64,000 bases of DNA from contig JAIGNY010001241.1 of NCBI GenBank assembly GCA_020152595.1, positions 232,001 through 296,000 on the forward strand, read 5' to 3'. The notes beneath the pieces were generated by a model, which worked only from the letters and a program-made list of their open reading frames with translations, did not search any database and was not told where the DNA came from. The translations under genes and the position numbers were made by a program. Of this stretch, positions 48,484-58,316 are shown in pieces. This stretch comes from Chiridota heheva (lineage: Eukaryota; Echinodermata; Holothuroidea; Apodida; Chiridotidae). How positions within the stretch are numbered: position 1 is the stretch's first letter; each line of letters opens with the position of its first letter.

Positions 48484-48556
48484 ATTGAATATTTATAGAT
48501 TATGCAAATTAGGTGGAATACTGGCTCCTGATTGGTCACTACCTGTATAGGCTCCT
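48484..48556. repeat. Extra copy of the TIR inner arm
   Basis: 'gattatgcaaattaggtgg', 'aatactggctcctgattggt' and 'cactacctgtataggctcct' repeat the inner arm of the left TIR, including the nine bases missing from it. It has no counterpart at the right end, so the left end carries a partial duplication. Confidence 0.85.
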
Positions 48557-48684
48557 GCGTCGATCCAAAATCTCTCTCATTTTTTCGTCCAGGAACAAAG
48601 TTTTTATTTTCTCCGGAGCTTCAAACACCTGTGCCTGCCGTGTCAGAGCGTCAGTAGTTACGACTAGCATTTTTTTCATGGTTG

Positions 48685-49068
48685 TTACAACAGGAGCGGA
48701 ATCACGGCAGGTAGTAAAGTCGGCAGTTGTTTCAGTATAGGTACGATAATGTTTTGAAAATAATTGCCCGAGCCACGTTGTCGTAGTACTTGACGTTTGT
48801 ACTTGATCGGGACAATAGAACAACCCCAAATCACCAGTTTGCGTCGATGTTTGGCGAGGGCTTTCTTCTGCGAGGGAGTCAGTTTCACCGTTCCTTCAAA
48901 GATGTTCAATGCACATTCGCAAAGACAATGCAACAGTTGATTACTGGCGTGTTTCAACACGCAATGCAACAGTTGATTACTGGCGTGTTTCAACACGTGA
49001 CGACGTTGTTTCGAACTGCCTTCGGCGATTGCTCTGAGATAGGGTTCTTGGTGTCTCCACTTCTCCAT
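48685..49068 (-). CDS. pX-like virion core/minor protein of Polinton/adintovirus type
   Basis: 127 residues from the ATG at 49,068. An upstream TTG extension (to 49,161) is not needed. The N-terminus starts MEKWRHQEPYLRAI. The centre has CECALNIFEGTVKLTPSQKK followed by a basic stretch, and the C-terminus is hydrophobic with QLPTLLPAVIPLL. This order matches the small basic protein found beside the ATPase in Polinton/adintovirus elements and likened to adenovirus pX. A role in packaging or membrane interaction is inferred from that family. Residues HVLKHASNQLLHC are duplicated in tandem, caused by a 36-bp direct repeat at about 48,927-48,998. The frame is intact. Confidence 0.7.
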   Translation of the reverse strand: MEKWRHQEPYLRAIAEGSSKQRRHVLKHASNQLLHCVLKHASNQLLHCLCECALNIFEGTVKLTPSQKKALAKHRRKLVIWGCSIVPIKYKRQVLRQRGSGNYFQNIIVPILKQLPTLLPAVIPLLL

Positions 49069-49225
49069 GACAAATGAACGCACCCCACTTGGGTATGCGT
49101 ATTTTATTTCCTTCGCACATCCACACTTGCAAAAACGGTTTAAAAATCTAAAAGATTGCAACGAACCATTTCATTACTTTGCCAAAAGGTACCATAATGT
49201 CGAGTGAAGAGAAAAGTCAACGACA

Positions 49226-49866
49226 TTAGTTTTTATCGAGGCAAATACACGTATCGGCGGCCGAAGAGTCCGGTTTGTAAACGAAATCGATCAGGCGGTT
49301 TAGGGGTGAAATCGATGAAAAGGTAGCCGTATGGCTCTCGCGTGGCATCAGCATAGGCTCCTCAGACATACCGCAAGCGGCCAGGAAACATCTGGCGGAC
49401 CAAATGATCGATAGAAGAAGCATCTCGAGGGTTTTTGAAAAATACGAGATAATGAGTGTTTAGACTAAGGGTACGTCCGCCTTTAAAAAACAAGTTTTGT
49501 ACAAGAAGTACTACGGATAGGTTACGGTGATGACTGCCTTTTGTGAACAATGCAGTCACGACGGGGTTCAACTCGTTCATCAAATCGTCGATGACAATCA
49601 GCTTCCTATGCTCTGCATCCAACCGTTTCAGTTCTTCTTCACCGGGTAATCCTTCTATAAATTCGACATGAGGTAAAGCTTGTTTCAATGCTTCGTAGTC
49701 GGGTTAGTATTCGGCATAAAACCCAATACACGCGTTCGGGAGTTGGATCGATTAATTGCTCACGACATTCCAACAGCGTTCTCACCCACCGGGTCTTCCC
49801 GCACCCTGTCGGCCCTGCAACGATACAAGTGAAAGGATTATGTAATGTTCCATCCAAGGTCTCCAT
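49226..49866 (-). pseudogene. FtsK/HerA-type genome-packaging ATPase, frameshifted
   Basis: Start ATG at 49,866 in good Kozak context (gaaATGG). The Walker A motif GPTGCGKTRWV lies at about residues 18-28 and the Walker B-type LIVIDDLMNE in the second segment (near 49,590). Later motifs are VVLLVQNLFFKGG (near 49,490) and HYLVFFKNPRD (near 49,450). Two frameshifts, near 49,700 and near 49,390, split it into three segments (49,639-49,866; 49,362-49,688; 49,226-49,423). In Polintons this enzyme pumps DNA into the capsid. The position beside the pX-like ORF on the same strand matches the family. Confidence 0.85.
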
Positions 49867-50080
49867 TTCATGAATGTTACGATTAAACTGATGCTGTTCT
49901 TTATATTATCTAAAACATATTTACCTATCTTTTTTTCTCAAAAAACGATAATAAAAAACAAATAATTTCTCCATCTTTTTCAACAACTAAAAACAACAAT
50001 GATCGATATTTATAACAAAAAAAAAACAGATTCTAGTAGTTCGCTCTTTACAATATTCGCCCTTAATATTGTCACCTTAG
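49867..50080. other. Divergent intergenic region, AT-rich part
   Basis: Lies between the ATPase (minus) and the WW-domain ORF (plus). It contains A/T runs and probably the ATPase promoter. No ORF is supported. Confidence 0.4.
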
Positions 50081-50381
50081 ATTGTGAAAGTCACCTTGAA
50101 ACTCACCTTGAAAGTCGCCTTTATATGTTGGCATCGTACCAAGTCACCTTTAAACAGTATGTGCGGATATCACGTCACCTTATGTGAAAGTCACCTTGAA
50201 AGTCACCTTAATACGCTGGCATCATGCCAAGTCACCTTTGCACAATATGTGCGGGTATCGCGTCACCTTCTGCGAAAGTCACCTTGAAAGTCACCTTTAT
50301 ACGTTGGCATTGTGCCAAGTCACCTTTAAACTGTATGTGCGGGTATCGCGTCACCTTCAGACAGAAGTTTGGGCATCGTGC
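50081..50381. repeat. ~88-bp tandem repeat rich in GTCACCTT, about three units
   Basis: 'gaaagtcaccttgaaa' starts at 50,086, 50,186 and 50,274. The first unit carries a 12-bp extra block. Each unit holds four or more copies of the octamer gtcacctt plus 'tatgtgcgggtatcgcgtca' and 'tggcatcgtgccaagtcacc'. It sits in the divergent intergenic region immediately before a TATA box, so a regulatory or replication role is possible; this is inference. Confidence 0.9.
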
Positions 50382-50384
50382 CAA

Positions 50385-50400
50385 ACGATATAAATTGGTA
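50385..50400 (+). promoter_or_regulatory. TATA box of the WW-domain ORF
   Basis: 'gatataaattgg' lies 15 bp before the first ATG (50,400) and about 60 bp before the ATG at 50,451. The distance favours the second ATG as the translated start. Confidence 0.5.
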
Positions 50401-50450
50401 TGAATTCTTTTGAATTGCATCACTCTATCTTTCAATCTCGAGAAAACAAC

Positions 50451-50615
50451 ATGGCCCAACGCATGGTGGATTTATTCCATCAAAGCTGGACGCTAGAAAC
50501 AAGCAACACTCATGGACAAAGTTACTTTTTTAATCATTGGACAGGTGAAAAACGTTGGGAATTGCCGGACGGGCTTGAAGACTCGATAGATTGGGAAGCA
50601 CAAATCGATACCTCA
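50451..50615 (+). CDS. WW-domain ORF of the Polinton-like element, 3'-interrupted
   Basis: The ATG at 50,451 has a good context (aacATGG); an upstream ATG at 50,400 is in frame. A WW domain spans about residues 13-45, with the two signature tryptophans 23 residues apart, the central aromatic block YFFNH, and the turn TGEKRW. WW domains bind proline-rich (PPxY-type) motifs. An acidic tail (DGLEDSIDWEAQIDT) follows, and then the reading frame passes into an inserted retrotransposon near 50,616. A similar acidic phrase (DWDAQIDTEEWD) reappears after the insert at about 52,920, so this ORF was probably the N-terminal part of the polymerase ORF or a gene just before it. Confidence 0.75.
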
Positions 50616-52850
50616 GCTAATGTCATTCCCGGTATAAGTGACCATGATATTGTTGAATTGACCCTAAATATCTCCCCTCCTCGTAAAAAGTTACCTAAAC
50701 GTAAAATCTATTTAAAGAAAAAAGCTAACATAAAACGAATAAAAGAAGACCTGACCAAATTTAAACTGCAATATTATACTCAATTTAATTCCTCCATTGA
50801 TGTTGATGAAAAATGGAATTTCTTTGAACAAGAAATTAAATTGATTATTGATAAAAACACGCCTCACAAATTCACCTCAACTAAACTAAATCTGCCCTGG
50901 TTTACCCGTATCCAACGCCGTCTCTGCAGGAAAAAACATAAACTGTTTAAAAAAGCTAAGACTAATCAACAAGCCAATGACTGGACTACCTATAAAAGCT
51001 TTAGAAAGGCTGTCCATAAAAACCTCAAAGAAGCTAGAAACACCTTCATCTGTGATAAACTTAAAAACTCACTTAACGAAAACCCAAAGGCATTTTGGTC
51101 CTATATTAAAAGATTAAGAAGTAACTCTGTAGGTGTGTCTGATCTACTAAATAACGGTAAACTCTGCAGTGACAGTAAAACTAAAGCTAACATTCTAAAT
51201 GACCAGTTTTTCAGTGTTTTCACAGTAGAAAACACCTCCCAAATTCCTGTAACTAAACCACTTACCAACAGCAAAATAAACCAACTTATAATTACCCCAG
51301 AAGGTGTCAAAAGCAACTGCATAACCTAGACCCCAACAAAGCCTCAGGTCCTGACCAAATACCACCATGGTTTCTAAAAGCACATGCTGATGACCTCTAT
51401 GAAATTCTAACTGATCTCTTTCAAACCACTGTCGATAATGGTACTATCCCTAACAAGTGGAAAGAAGCAAACATATGTAGTGTTTTTAAAAAGGTGATAA
51501 ACAAAACCCAGCTAATTATAGACCTATTTCCCTCACCTGCGTTTGTAGTAAAATCCTTGAGCATATAATCCACTCACATGTGATGAAATTCCTTGATGAG
51601 CATAATATCTTAACTGATTTACAACATGGCTTCCGTGCAAAAAGATCGACTGAAACACAACTCCTCTTAACAATAAATGATATCTCTAAACAAATTGACC
51701 AAAACAGTAACGTCTCTATGGCTATTCTTGACTTCTCAAAAGCCTTTGATAAAGTCCCCACCAGCGCCTGTTATCCAAACTTTCTGCCTATGGCATTGAT
51801 GGAAATCTTCTGGCCTGGTTTGCATCATTCCTCAACAACCGCATCCAGCGTGTTGTTTGCGATGGTGAAATCTCTGATTCTAAACAGGTTTTATCTGGTG
51901 TACCACAAGGTACTGTCTTGGGTCCATTACTTTTCCTCTTATATATAAATGACATCCCTGATAATATAAACAGCACAGTCAGACTGTTTGCTGATGACTG
52001 CCTTGTGTACAGAACAATTGATAACCCCTCTGACCAACAAATCCTCCAAGATGATCTTAACAAACTTGAACAATGGCAAAACAAATGGCAAATGAATTTC
52101 AACCCCTCCAAATGCTACATCTTGTCAATTTCCTCTAAGAAATGCTTTAAATCACCTGTTTATACCTTATGCAACCAGCCACTAAAACATGTCAACTCCC
52201 ACCCATACCTAGGTGTTGAAATTGATAATAAACTTAGATGGGATAAACATATACATAACATAACCAAGAAAGCTAACTCTATACTTGGCCTTTTAAAACG
52301 TAACCTCTCAAACTGTCCCACCGACGGTAAATCCACTGCTTATAAAGCTCTAGTCAGGCCAGTACTTGAGTACGCATCTGCAGTCTGGGACCCCCATCAC
52401 CAGTGCGATGTGGATAAACTTGAATCTATTCAAAGGAGAGCAGCCAGGTTCTGTATGGCAGACTACTCTTATAAATCTAGTGTAAAAAAACATGCTTTAT
52501 AAATTAGATTGGCCCCTGCTTAAAACAAGACGATACAACACCCGGCTACATATGCTATATAAAATCAATAACAATCTTGTCGCCATCAATAAAGATGAAC
52601 TTATCCCCACCGTTAGAACTAATACAAGAAATAATCATGACCTTAATTTCCAGGTTCCCTATGCTAAAAAGAATGTATATAAACACTCTTTCTTCCCTCA
52701 CACACTAAAGGATTGGAATGCTTTACCGTCAGACATTGTTCATGCACTAAGTCTCAACTGTTTCAAAGCTAAACTTACTAACACCTGTATTGCTAACTAG
52801 TTTTTTTTATATTATTTTTTACTCATACTTTTTACGCTCGGTTGGCGTTC
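50616..52850 (+). mobile_element. Non-LTR retrotransposon (CR1/L2 group) inserted in the Polinton-like element
   Basis: 5'-truncated: it begins at the last endonuclease motif (VIPGISDHDIVEL, near 50,620). The reverse transcriptase follows with NPKAFWSYIKRL (near 51,084), DFSKAFDKVP (near 51,730), [20 protein letters not shown] (near 51,894), FADDCLVY (near 51,986) and the YLGVEIDNKLRWDKHI block (near 52,207). The C-terminus is near 52,797 and a short T-rich tail follows. Frameshifts near 51,310, 51,500, 51,760 and 52,490 interrupt it. It is less decayed than the other non-LTR copies in the window. I could not find a clear target duplication. Confidence 0.9.
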
Positions 52851-55800
52851 ATGTCCTCTTGAAGGATTTTTGCCGACTTAACCGTTTCAGATTCAGATTC
52901 AGAGGAATGGGATATCGAGGATTGGGATGCACAAATTGACACAGAGGAATGGGATATCAATTCCCAGGATTGTGAACTGGGGGAGATGATCGAGAGAAGA
53001 GGAAATACTTTAACCGATGAACTCAATACGTTTGTGAATCAATTGATTGCCGAAAACATACCAATTCCTGATGAACAATTATTACAATTACCTATCGTTC
53101 GTGAGTTTTTACCGCTCGTTGATGAAATAGAAAGACCCGATCAAGTCGGGGGAGCAGACGAGGCTATGGATGTCGATCAGGACGATGAAAAAGTTACCGT
53201 CGAGAGTTGCTATCGTATCGTGGAGACCCGAAGACGCCATATTCCCAGATATAACTCCGAGGCAAATGAACACGTTGTGCGGTTCGACGGGGAAAGAATT
53301 GGTCGGCTTGCCAACCAAGAAGAGGACGTCGTCAACGTATTACATGCTGTTTTCGAAAGTCTCATTGAACGACTGGTAGAAGGTTTTGCTGCTCAAGATC
53401 GTGTGGGTTTTGAGATTCATTCACCCAGTCTAGAGTATCCGATATGGGTGCAACTCATGCGTAGAGATCAAATGAGCGTACAGCGTCTTCTAACCGCCAT
53501 TTTTCGAGTTTTGCAATCAAAGACTGCTTTCGTGCTCGACGAAGACGTTGAAATCAGAGTGATTCACATCGAGATGCCTCAAGGAAGTGGCCGTACCAAC
53601 ATAAAATACTGTACCTTGAAAAAACCTCTATCATCCATATCGCAAACAAATATCACCTCTGTCTAGCCCGAGCTCTAGTGACCGCCAAAGCCCGCATCGA
53701 CAAAAGGGAACGATAACGCCGTCAACTGGGAAAACATTCGTCACGGTTTTGGTGAGCAAACGAGTTTCGCAAGAGAGTTACACAAACGAGCCGGCATTGC
53801 TTTGGCTCCTTGTAGATTGGAAGAAGTAGAGCGTTTTCAAGCCGTGTTACCCGATTACCAAATGAATGTCATTACTTCTAACCCACACGACTTGTTTCTA
53901 TTCAGGGGACATCCTCGTACAAAAAAACTTCATCTTTTCTACCATGATAATCATTTTGATGTTGTCACCTCACTTCCTTGACTACTGGATACCCATTACT
54001 TCTGTGACATTTGTGAAAAAGGGTACGAAGTCTTTGACAACCATCGTTGCCATATGGTTTGCGAATGTTGTTTCAATGCAACAAAAGAGGAATGCCTGCT
54101 TACCGAATGGATACATCGTAAATATTGCGACCAATCCTTCAAGAGTCCGACATGTTTTGCTAATTACAAGAGGATCCCGAAAAGAAGCAAAGTCACGATC
54201 AAACATAAAACCAAAACAACACCACGCTCGATCTGTCAACGCATCTGTCGTTGTACTACTTGTGAAGTAACCGTCAAAGGACAGCACAAATGTGGTCAAC
54301 TTTACTGCAGAAACTGTAAGAGTCACCAACCGTGCGATCATCTTTGTTACATGCAAAAGATCAAAGGAGGAAGAGGAGGAGGAGAGGTAATTGTCGACGA
54401 CGAAGAAGCTCGTGATATTCTCGGCATGAAAGACGAGCCGATGAAAGAAAAGAGCCTTCCTCTGAAATACATCTTTTTGGGTTTCGAATGCATGCAGGAA
54501 GATAAACTCAACAACAGAGGATATTTACACGTGCCAAACTATTGTGTAGCACATCGTGTTTGCTTCAACTGTATTCAAAACGAAGACATGCATCAAGATT
54601 GTGTATCGTGTGGCAAATGGGAACATGTATTTTCGGGAAGAAACACTCAAAAAGACTTTTGTAGTTGGTTGCTTTCTCCAGAAAACAAAGAGAGCACGGC
54701 CATCGCTCACAACATGAAAGGATACGACGGTCATTTTATTCTCGATCACATGAATAACATTGGAATGTGCCCCAATGTTGTGATAAACGGAGCCAAACTG
54801 ATGAGCATCGACTTAAAAGAAAAAGCCAGGAACAAAAAAAGAAGAAGAAGATGTCACGACCCTGAGAATCATCGATTCGTGTAACTTCATTCCGGCTCCT
54901 CTCTCTTCTTTCCCCAAGACGTTCGGTTTAACGGAAAAGAAGAAGGGTTATTTCCCGTCCCATTTCAACACTCAGGTCTATGAAATTTACGTCGGTCCTT
55001 GGCCTGCAGTCGAAAACTACGTTCCTGGTCACATGAAACCTGCTCAACGCAAAGCTTTTCTTGCGTGGTACGAAGAACAAAAGAACAAGACTTTTGACAT
55101 GGCTCGTGAAATGTACCAGTACTGTTGTAGCGATGTAGAACTACTCCGGCTAGGATGTTTACGTTTCCGAAAAGAGTTTGTTAAAACTACGGACGAAGAT
55201 CCGTTTGAAAAATGCATCACTATTTCCATGGCCTGCATGCGCCTGTTTCGACGAAAGTTCCTTCGTACCGATACGATCGCCCTGGTTCCTCATTCGGGGT
55301 ACGAAAATGATATACATTCGGTGAAAGCCCTTCAATGGTTGAAATGGATCGAGCAACGAGAGGGCCGACAACTGCAACACGCCCGATCTCCCAAAGTAAA
55401 AAAAAACACATCGGTTCCTACAAAGTAGACGGGTGGGATGAGACGTCAAAGACAGCCTACGAGTTCTACGGTTGTTTGTGGCATGGTTGTCCTACCTGTT
55501 ACCCAAACAGAGTACACAAGCTGCCGAGGGTCGAAACAACCGTCGAAGGTGTTCACGAAAAGCTTACCCGTAAACGAGACTGGCTGAACAACGAAGGGCT
55601 TCAAGAAGGCTGGAAACTCGTTGAAATCTGGAAATGCGAGTTCCGAGACAAACTGGAGAGAAACCCGCAGGTAAAAGACTTCGTCGATAACCTGAAACTG
55701 AGCGAACCTCTCCGACCCCGAGAAGCGTTTTTCGGTGGACGGACCAATGCCATTAAGCTTCATGAAGTCGTCAAAGAAGACGAACAGATCAAATACATCG

Positions 55801-57122
55801 ATGTATGTTTGCTCTACCCATACGTCAACAAGTATTGTAAATACCCTATCGGGCATCCGGATATCATCAAAACCCCGGACACCAACAACGTACGTGACTA
55901 CGAAGGACTGATCAAATGCACCGTCTTGCCTCCTCGTGGTCTGTACCATCCCGTGCTCCCGGTACGTTGAGGAAAACTCATGTTTCCGTTGTGTATCGCT
56001 TGCGCAGAGACTCTGGCCAAAAGACGATGTAAACACTCCGATGAACTACGAGCGCTTCACGGGACGTGGGTGAGCTGCGAGTTACAGAAAGCCGTAGCGA
56101 TGGGTTACGAGGTGTTACATATCGACGAGGTGTGGCATATCAAGGAGACGATGCAGTACGATCCCGAAACGTGAGAGGCCGGTTTGTTCACGGCTTACAT
56201 CAATACGTTTCTGAAAATAAAACAGAAAGCCAGTGGGTGGCCAGAGGGCTGCGAAACCGAAGAACAGCGTCGTCGGTACATCGACGAGTACGAGGCCCGA
56301 GAAAAGATCAGACTGGACTACGCCAACATCGTCAAGAACGAGGGAAAGCGATCGTTGGTTAAACTGATGCTCAACTGCTTTTGGGGAAAGTTTGGACAGC
56401 GAAGTGCACTTACTAAGACGGAATTTATTAATACTCTTGAAAAATTGTACAAGCTGTTGACGGACAAATCGAAACAAGTGAAATACGTGCAGTTTCACGA
56501 CGAGTTCACCGCCCGCATCCAATGGGTCGACACGAACGAATACTTCGAAGTATCGTCTAACACGAAGATTTTCAACGCGGCTTACACCACGGCTCACGCC
56601 CGTCTCAAACTCTACAGCTACATCGAGCGACTGAAGGAGCGCGTCCTCTACATCGACACGGATTCCGTGATTTACGTCAGCCGACCGGGAACCTACGATC
56701 CACCCCTCGGCAACTTTCTCGGCGACATGACAGACGAGCTGGAGAAGCCTCACGGTGCCGGGAGCTACATCACCGAGTTTGTTTCTGGAGGCCCAAAGAA
56801 CTACGCTTACAAAGTACGTTCGACCAGAGCAGACGCCGTCGTCGTGGGGGAGTGCAAAGTCAGAGACATCACGTTGGACCATAACACCATTCCATCGGTC
56901 AACTTCAAGGCGATGATCAACATGGTAAATCACGTAGATCCTGGAACAGGCCGAGCCTGGGAAGACGACGAAGAACTCATCGTTCCTGTCCATTATCCTC
57001 ACATCATCAGGAGAGACGGTCCCGGAAGAGTTCTCACCAGATCCATTACCAAAGATTACAGACTGATCTACGACAAAGCCGTCATCCAAGCAGATCTTTC
57101 GACCCTCCCGTACGGTTATTAA
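52851..57122 (+). pseudogene. Protein-primed family B DNA polymerase (PolB), broken
   Basis: Replicative polymerase of Polintons. An acidic N-terminal region (to about 53,200) leads to cysteine-rich blocks (HYFCDICEKGY near 53,995; CRCTTCEV near 54,250). The exonuclease block reads FLGFECMQ (near 54,474), where the expected catalytic Asp is Gly, then AHNMKGYDGHFILDH (near 54,706) and YCCSDVELL (near 55,120). Polymerase motif A is DVCLLYP (55,800), motif B LNCFWGKFGQ (near 56,370) and motif C YIDTDS (56,649). Frameshifts lie near 53,617, 53,712, 54,833 and 55,397, three of them in A-runs. In-frame TGA codons lie at 53,979, 55,968 and 56,172. The last 312 codons are open. This copy is inactive unless the breaks are errors. 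Confidence 0.9.
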
Positions 57123-57128
57123 AAGAAA

Positions 57129-57166
57129 GCCACCATTTGACACTCATCTGAAAAAGAACATAAAAG
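57129..57166 (+). promoter_or_regulatory. Shared promoter-like module, copy 1
   Basis: 'gccaccatttgac' (57,129) is followed by 'aacataaaagcgg' (57,157), then the ORF ATG at 57,201. The same two blocks precede the next two ORFs. Confidence 0.55.
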
Positions 57167-57200
57167 CGGTGGATGTGAGTTGAGTCTGATTTATTTAATC

Positions 57201-57575
57201 ATGTGTATTCTAAACGAGGAAGAGATATTTGTGTGGGAACACTTGTGGTGGCCTATGCTTGCAAAAAGTCTACGTAAAAATATCACAGAGTACGGAAATG
57301 TTACTATCCGAGTGCTGAAACTGAATATAGAGAAAAGTACATGGATCCCATGTATTTCGCCTGTGTTTCATCTCGATGAAGTGTCGTATGAATTGCGATA
57401 GTTTTTACAAAACTTCAGTTGTAGATTGTACAGAGACGATGAAGTACACGACTTCATGCCACACCCTTTTCATATCTGGCTGAAAAGAAACGACGTAACA
57501 ATCCGTATTGAATATACGGTCGTCGAAAACAGATCTTCAAGCCGTATACGATCACGCACCAAACTTTTCGTGTAG
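57201..57575 (+). pseudogene. Small unknown ORF with an in-frame TAG
   Basis: From the ATG at 57,201 the frame is open for 66 codons to a TAG at 57,399, then open again in the same frame for 57 codons to a TAG at 57,573. The second half keeps protein-like composition (FHIWLKRNDVTIRIEY), so the first TAG looks like a recent nonsense change in a ~124-residue protein. The N-terminal half has a tryptophan-rich segment (VWEHLWWPML). I do not recognise the family. Promoter modules lie on both sides. An alternative is that only the first 66 codons are translated. Confidence 0.55.
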
Positions 57576-57586
57576 ATATAGAAAGA

Positions 57587-57642
57587 GCGCCACCATTAAC
57601 AATGTTGTTTTGCTCTCATTGGTCAGAAAGAACATAAAAAGG
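57587..57642 (+). promoter_or_regulatory. Shared promoter-like module, copy 2
   Basis: 'gcgccaccattaac' (57,587), a CCAAT-type box in reverse (attggt, 57,618), then 'aacataaaaaggc' (57,631) as a TATA-like element about 50 bp before the ATG at 57,687. It is the best-formed of the three copies. Confidence 0.65.
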
Positions 57643-57686
57643 CAAGCCTCGCTGAAGTTCGATTCATTATTCCATTAGACACCAAC

Positions 57687-58157
57687 ATGGATGCCACACT
57701 TAACAGTACGAGTTCAGGGCAGAAACGTAAAGCAGCGTCGGAGCATACACAGGCATCAAAGAAACCACGCAACGAGACCTTCATCGTAGTAAAAATGGCC
57801 CCTTCGCAAATCATCATGGCAGAGATCAGGCGTGTGGTGCGCGACGACTCTTGTGTTCCTGACATATACGGAGAACATACCGGCGGAGGAGACTACACAT
57901 TACCATTCTACAACGCATTAGGTTGCCTCGCCGCGTTTATGGCCCCACTAGGATGTGGCATGGATGAAGAAGGAGAAGTACTTGAACATTTGTTGAAAGA
58001 GGCAAAGAAACACATGGGCATGGAGGAGGATCATACAATTATTCTGCAGACCGAAACGGCATCAGCCGTCAAACCAACAGAAGAAGACTCTCTCTTGTTT
58101 AAAGAGAAAAAGAACTGGCCAAAATTCCTGAAAGCGATGACGGAGATAGAAGTTTGA
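57687..58157 (+). CDS. Unknown 156-residue protein of the Polinton-like element
   Basis: An intact frame from an ATG in good context (aacATGG) to a TGA. Residues 12-28 (QKRKAASEHTQASKKPR) resemble a bipartite nuclear localisation signal. The centre is mixed and the C-terminal third is acidic and lysine-rich (KPTEEDSLLF). No signal peptide, membrane segment or zinc motif. I do not recognise the family. It is one of two unbroken plus-strand ORFs in an element whose larger genes are broken, and it has its own promoter-like module. A nuclear role during element expression is a guess from the localisation signal. Confidence 0.65.
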   Translation: MDATLNSTSSGQKRKAASEHTQASKKPRNETFIVVKMAPSQIIMAEIRRVVRDDSCVPDIYGEHTGGGDYTLPFYNALGCLAAFMAPLGCGMDEEGEVLEHLLKEAKKHMGMEEDHTIILQTETASAVKPTEEDSLLFKEKKNWPKFLKAMTEIEV

Positions 58158-58190
58158 CCTCACTCATCATACCTTTCTTTTTTCAAAAAA

Positions 58191-58271
58191 GCGCCACCAA
58201 CTCGAATGGTACCATACCTTTCTGGCATCTGATTGGTTCAAGAGATCTAAACAAAAAGCATAAATAGAGCA
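58191..58271 (+). promoter_or_regulatory. Shared promoter-like module, copy 3
   Basis: 'gcgccaccaactc' (58,191), 'gattggttc' (58,231), then 'aaagcataaatagagc' (58,256), about 55 bp before the ATG at 58,317. Same order as copy 2, with wider spacing between the CCAAT and TATA-like parts. Confidence 0.6.
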
Positions 58272-58316
58272 AACTTGATAAATTCTTTCCATTCTGAGTT
58301 TCAGAGAGAACACATT

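Noticed and set aside
49069..49161. Extension of the pX-like protein upstream of 49,068
   Set aside because: It starts at TTG, and the ATG at 49,068 gives the length and N-terminus expected of the family.
53979..56174. TGA codons in PolB as recoded (selenocysteine) codons
   Set aside because: No candidate recoding element was seen and frameshifts elsewhere show the gene is decaying.
58275..58277. TTG at 58,275 as the start of the last Polinton ORF
   Set aside because: It lies too close to the TATA-like block; the ATG at 58,317 is the natural eukaryotic start.
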